From contig JAPLDX010000034.1 of the NCBI GenBank assembly GCA_026391215.1, positions 1 to 64,000 of the forward strand: a stretch of 64,000 nucleotides of DNA, read 5' to 3'. The position numbers were made by a program, and so were the translations under genes. Positions 62,023-64,000 of this stretch are shown one piece after another. The notes beneath the pieces were generated by a model. The model did not search any database. It worked only from the letters and a program-made list of their open reading frames with translations, and had not been told where the DNA came from. Within the stretch, counting starts at the first letter, position 1. The number at the start of each line of letters is the position of its first letter. Source of the stretch: Bacteroidia bacterium. GTDB taxonomy: Bacteria; Bacteroidota; Bacteroidia; Bacteroidales; VadinHA17.

Positions 62023-62202
62023 CTCTCCCCAACCCCTCCCCCAGAGAGGGAGGGGCTAATACATTCATAATGAGATAATTTCCCCTTCTCTCTTGGGAGA
62101 AGGGGGTAGGGGGATGAGATTTTATTAAAGGGAGGGTAATAATCTCATATTCAGGACTATATGCCCCATCTTTACGAAGCAGATAAGGGGTTGGGGGGTG
62201 AG
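62023..62202. repeat. Hairpin-rich composite repeat, REP-like
   Basis: Within the 498-base gap between pspC and the oxidoreductase gene. Outer arms CTCTCCCCAACCCCT (62023-62037) and AGGGGTTGGGGGGTGAG (62186-62202) are inverted to each other. Inside are hairpins CCCCTCCC/GGGAGGGG (62033-62055) and CCCCTTCTC/GAGAAGGGG (62082-62105), and ATGAGATT/AATCTCAT (62114-62148). No ORF is plausible. This kind of CCCCAACCCCT element is widespread in Bacteroidota intergenic DNA. Everything else in the gap is AT-rich promoter DNA. Confidence 0.65.
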
Positions 62203-62248
62203 TACATGTAATTTTATTCCCTATATTTATCCTGCTAATTTTATACTC

Positions 62249-63232
62249 ATGAAGAAATACAAATGGGGGATTCTTGCCCCCGGTAAGATGTCAGCTAAAT
62301 TCACAAAAGGTCTTAAGCTGCTTAAGAATACTGAATTATATGCAGTCGGTTCCCGTGATCTGAAGAGGGCAAGACTTTTTGCATCAGACTACGGATTTGA
62401 GAAATACTATGGAAGCTATGAAGAGCTGGCATCTGATAAATCGCTTGAAATAGTTTATATAGCTTCGCCCCATTCATATCATCATGAACATACAATGTTG
62501 TGTCTGCGAAACGGGAAGAATGTAATATGTGAAAAGGCGTTTGCACTTAATGCTAAAGAAGTCAAGGAAATGGTCATTGAGGCAAAGAAGCAGAATGTCT
62601 TCCTGATGGAAGCATTATGGCCCCCTTTTCAGCCATTTTATAAAAAGGCAAATGAAATTCTCAAATCAGGGATACTGGGGAAAATAGTTCATCTTGATGG
62701 TTATTTTTCTTTCATACCGCCATACCATCCTGATGACAGGAAATTCAACCTTGCTCTTGGAGGCGGCTCGCTCCTTGATATTGGCATCTATCCTGTTATT
62801 GACGCATTGACATTTCTTGGGGTTCCTTCAGATATAAAAGCCACTGCAATATTCGGAGATACAGGTTCGGAGGAATCGCTCAGTGTGATTTTCAGTTATC
62901 AGGATGGCAGGATGGCTTCGCTTTACAGCTCATTCAGGACAAACATCGGAATAGGATGTGAGATCTATTGTGAAAAGGGTAATCTGACAGTGACCCGGGG
63001 CAGGGATATGAATCAGAAAGTAATTCTTGAATTGCATGGCTCCGAAAAACAGGAATTTGTTTTCAATCCCCCGGCAATGGGTTATCACTGGGAGGGTGAG
63101 GAGGTGATGAAATGTCTTGATAAAGGGCTGATCGAAAGCCCTGTTGTCCCGCTCTCGTTCAGTCTGGACCTGATAAAAACACTTGACAGGATCAGAAAAG
63201 CTGCTGGCATCGTATTTCCCGGCAGAGACTAG
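62249..63232 (+). CDS. Gfo/Idh/MocA-family oxidoreductase
   Basis: 327 residues from the Met at 62249 (MKKYKWGILAPGKMSAKFTK). The upstream frame to 62198 reads repeat DNA and is rejected. The Rossmann start is degenerate (GILAPGKMSAKF) but the rest is typical: ELYAVGSRDLKRARLFASDY, EIVYIASPHSYHHEHTML and the EK motif as VICEKAFALNAKEV. LGGGSLLDIGIYPVIDALTF holds the conserved Asp/Tyr catalytic area. It would oxidise or reduce a sugar or polyol with NAD(P). The substrate is unknown. Confidence 0.87.
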   Translation: MKKYKWGILAPGKMSAKFTKGLKLLKNTELYAVGSRDLKRARLFASDYGFEKYYGSYEELASDKSLEIVYIASPHSYHHEHTMLCLRNGKNVICEKAFALNAKEVKEMVIEAKKQNVFLMEALWPPFQPFYKKANEILKSGILGKIVHLDGYFSFIPPYHPDDRKFNLALGGGSLLDIGIYPVIDALTFLGVPSDIKATAIFGDTGSEESLSVIFSYQDGRMASLYSSFRTNIGIGCEIYCEKGNLTVTRGRDMNQKVILELHGSEKQEFVFNPPAMGYHWEGEEVMKCLDKGLIESPVVPLSFSLDLIKTLDRIRKAAGIVFPGRD

Positions 63233-63284
63233 AAAAAAGAAAAGGAGAGGGGGAGAAAGGGAGAATTAGATTGCAAGACAAATT

Positions 63285-63935
63285 ATGTCTGATATTAAAA
63301 CCGAAAGTTCATTTTACAGGAAAAAATTTCTCCTTAGCCTGATCATTCCCGGAACGTTTGTATTCCTGATGTGGCTGGTTAAGATCATCGAGGTACTTTT
63401 CGAAATTGATCTTTCAGGTCTGGGGATTTACCCGTTATCGGTAAAAGGAGTGCCGGGAATAATCTTTTCTCCGTTCATTCACGGCGACTTCACACACCTG
63501 TTCAATAATTCATTGCCACTTTTGCTGCTCTCTATTGCCCTGTTCTATTTTTATTCAGAAATAGCATTAAAAGTATTTACATGGACATATTTTCTGACGG
63601 GGGTGCTTGTCTGGTTCGGAGGCAGGGCGGCATGGCACATTGGCGCCAGCGGACTTGTATACGGGCTTGCCTCATTCCTGTTTTTCAGCGGCATCATACG
63701 TCGCTATTTCAGGCTTATAGCATTGTCCCTGCTAGTGGTTTTCCTATATGGTGAAATGGTATGGGGCATATTTCCCGGAGTATATAAGAATGTATCCTGG
63801 GAATCCCATATGCTTGGTTTTTTTTCAGGAATAGTACTCGCGGTCTGGTACAGGAAGGAAGGACCGCAAAGGCCGGTATATAAATGGATGGATGAGGAAG
63901 AGGAGAAGGAGGGAAAGGGAGAAGAGGAGAATTAG
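63285..63935 (+). CDS. Rhomboid-family intramembrane serine protease
   Basis: 216 residues with six membrane segments. The catalytic Ser is in HIGASGLVYGLASFLF (GASG motif) and the catalytic His in WESHMLGFFSGIVLAVWY. The HGDFTHLFNNSLPLLLLSIA segment contains the conserved HxxxN. A very acidic tail (DEEEEKEGKGEEEN) ends the protein. It lies 52 bases after the oxidoreductase gene and is likely in the same operon. From 63936 to the end of the window I see nothing. Confidence 0.88.
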   Translation: MSDIKTESSFYRKKFLLSLIIPGTFVFLMWLVKIIEVLFEIDLSGLGIYPLSVKGVPGIIFSPFIHGDFTHLFNNSLPLLLLSIALFYFYSEIALKVFTWTYFLTGVLVWFGGRAAWHIGASGLVYGLASFLFFSGIIRRYFRLIALSLLVVFLYGEMVWGIFPGVYKNVSWESHMLGFFSGIVLAVWYRKEGPQRPVYKWMDEEEEKEGKGEEEN

Positions 63936-64000
63936 TATGAAGTAATTATATTATATTGCATTATTGGTGAAGAAACTCTGAAATGGATTTGTCGGTAGTA

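Noticed and set aside
62198..62248. N-terminal extension of the oxidoreductase
   Set aside because: It reads repeat and leader DNA; MKKYKWGI at 62249 is the natural start.
1..64000. Transposase, integrase, phage or tRNA genes
   Set aside because: I looked for typical motifs and cloverleaf-like stretches and saw none; recombination marks here are only small repeats and relics.

Overview
The window reads as a chromosomal segment of a Bacteroidota bacterium, most like the Bacteroidales/Marinilabiliales-type environmental anaerobes or microaerobes. The evidence is family content (three FISUMP-domain surface proteins, two DUF-type outer-membrane barrels in tandem, DUF3078, DUF2141, DUF5916, a DhaL-DegV fusion, PspC/PadR), near absence of strong Shine-Dalgarno sequences, and promoters that fit the Bacteroidota pattern TTG-N19-23-TAnnTTTG. 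Base composition is moderately AT-rich, and nearly all genes are on the minus strand. The placement below phylum is inference.

Region 1 (1-12.9 kb) is an accessory surface-protein region. It holds the 3' part of a nitronate monooxygenase, a decayed N-terminal fragment of rpoD, three FISUMP proteins, a YadA-head/endosialidase-chaperone adhesin broken by a frameshift, a secreted caspase-like protease with a partner gene, and a duplicated 112-bp intergenic block. Region 2 (12.9-21 kb) has an exported TldD/TldE pair, a frameshifted secreted protein, an RND-type membrane-fusion protein, and HflK/HflC on the plus strand. Region 3 (21-31 kb) has a Cthe_2159-type beta-helix lipoprotein, a DUF5916 outer-membrane protein, an FAD-dependent oxidoreductase, a DUF1295 membrane enzyme, a DhaL-DegV fusion and a GH16 glucanase.

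Region 4 (31-43 kb) carries two carotenoid/terpenoid genes (phytoene synthase-like and CrtI-like), a YdjC-type deacetylase, an AI-2E family permease, an MFS transporter, a Ca2+-type P-ATPase, a PurL-like protein with an unusual cluster of six cysteines, a serine hydrolase and DUF2141. Region 5 (43-59 kb) has an XRE/membrane-protein pair, MscL, DUF3078, two methyltransferases, a GH28-GH106 pair that points to pectin or rhamnogalacturonan degradation, a run of unrecognised secreted proteins (one lysozyme-like, one ADP-ribosyltransferase-like), rubrerythrin and two tandem barrel paralogues. Region 6 (59-64 kb) is a pspC-padR-pspC envelope-stress operon, a hairpin-rich repeat block, an oxidoreductase and a rhomboid protease.

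The most useful non-gene signals are: a nearly identical palindrome (ACTATG...CATAGT) centred on the -33 element of both the pspC-padR operon and the calcium ATPase gene, which suggests one regulator controls both; a palindrome over the -7 element of the XRE pair; three clear minus-strand terminators; dispersed TAACCACGGGG-type repeats at gene 3' ends; and several gene relics. I saw no CRISPR array, rRNA, tRNA, transposase or phage module.
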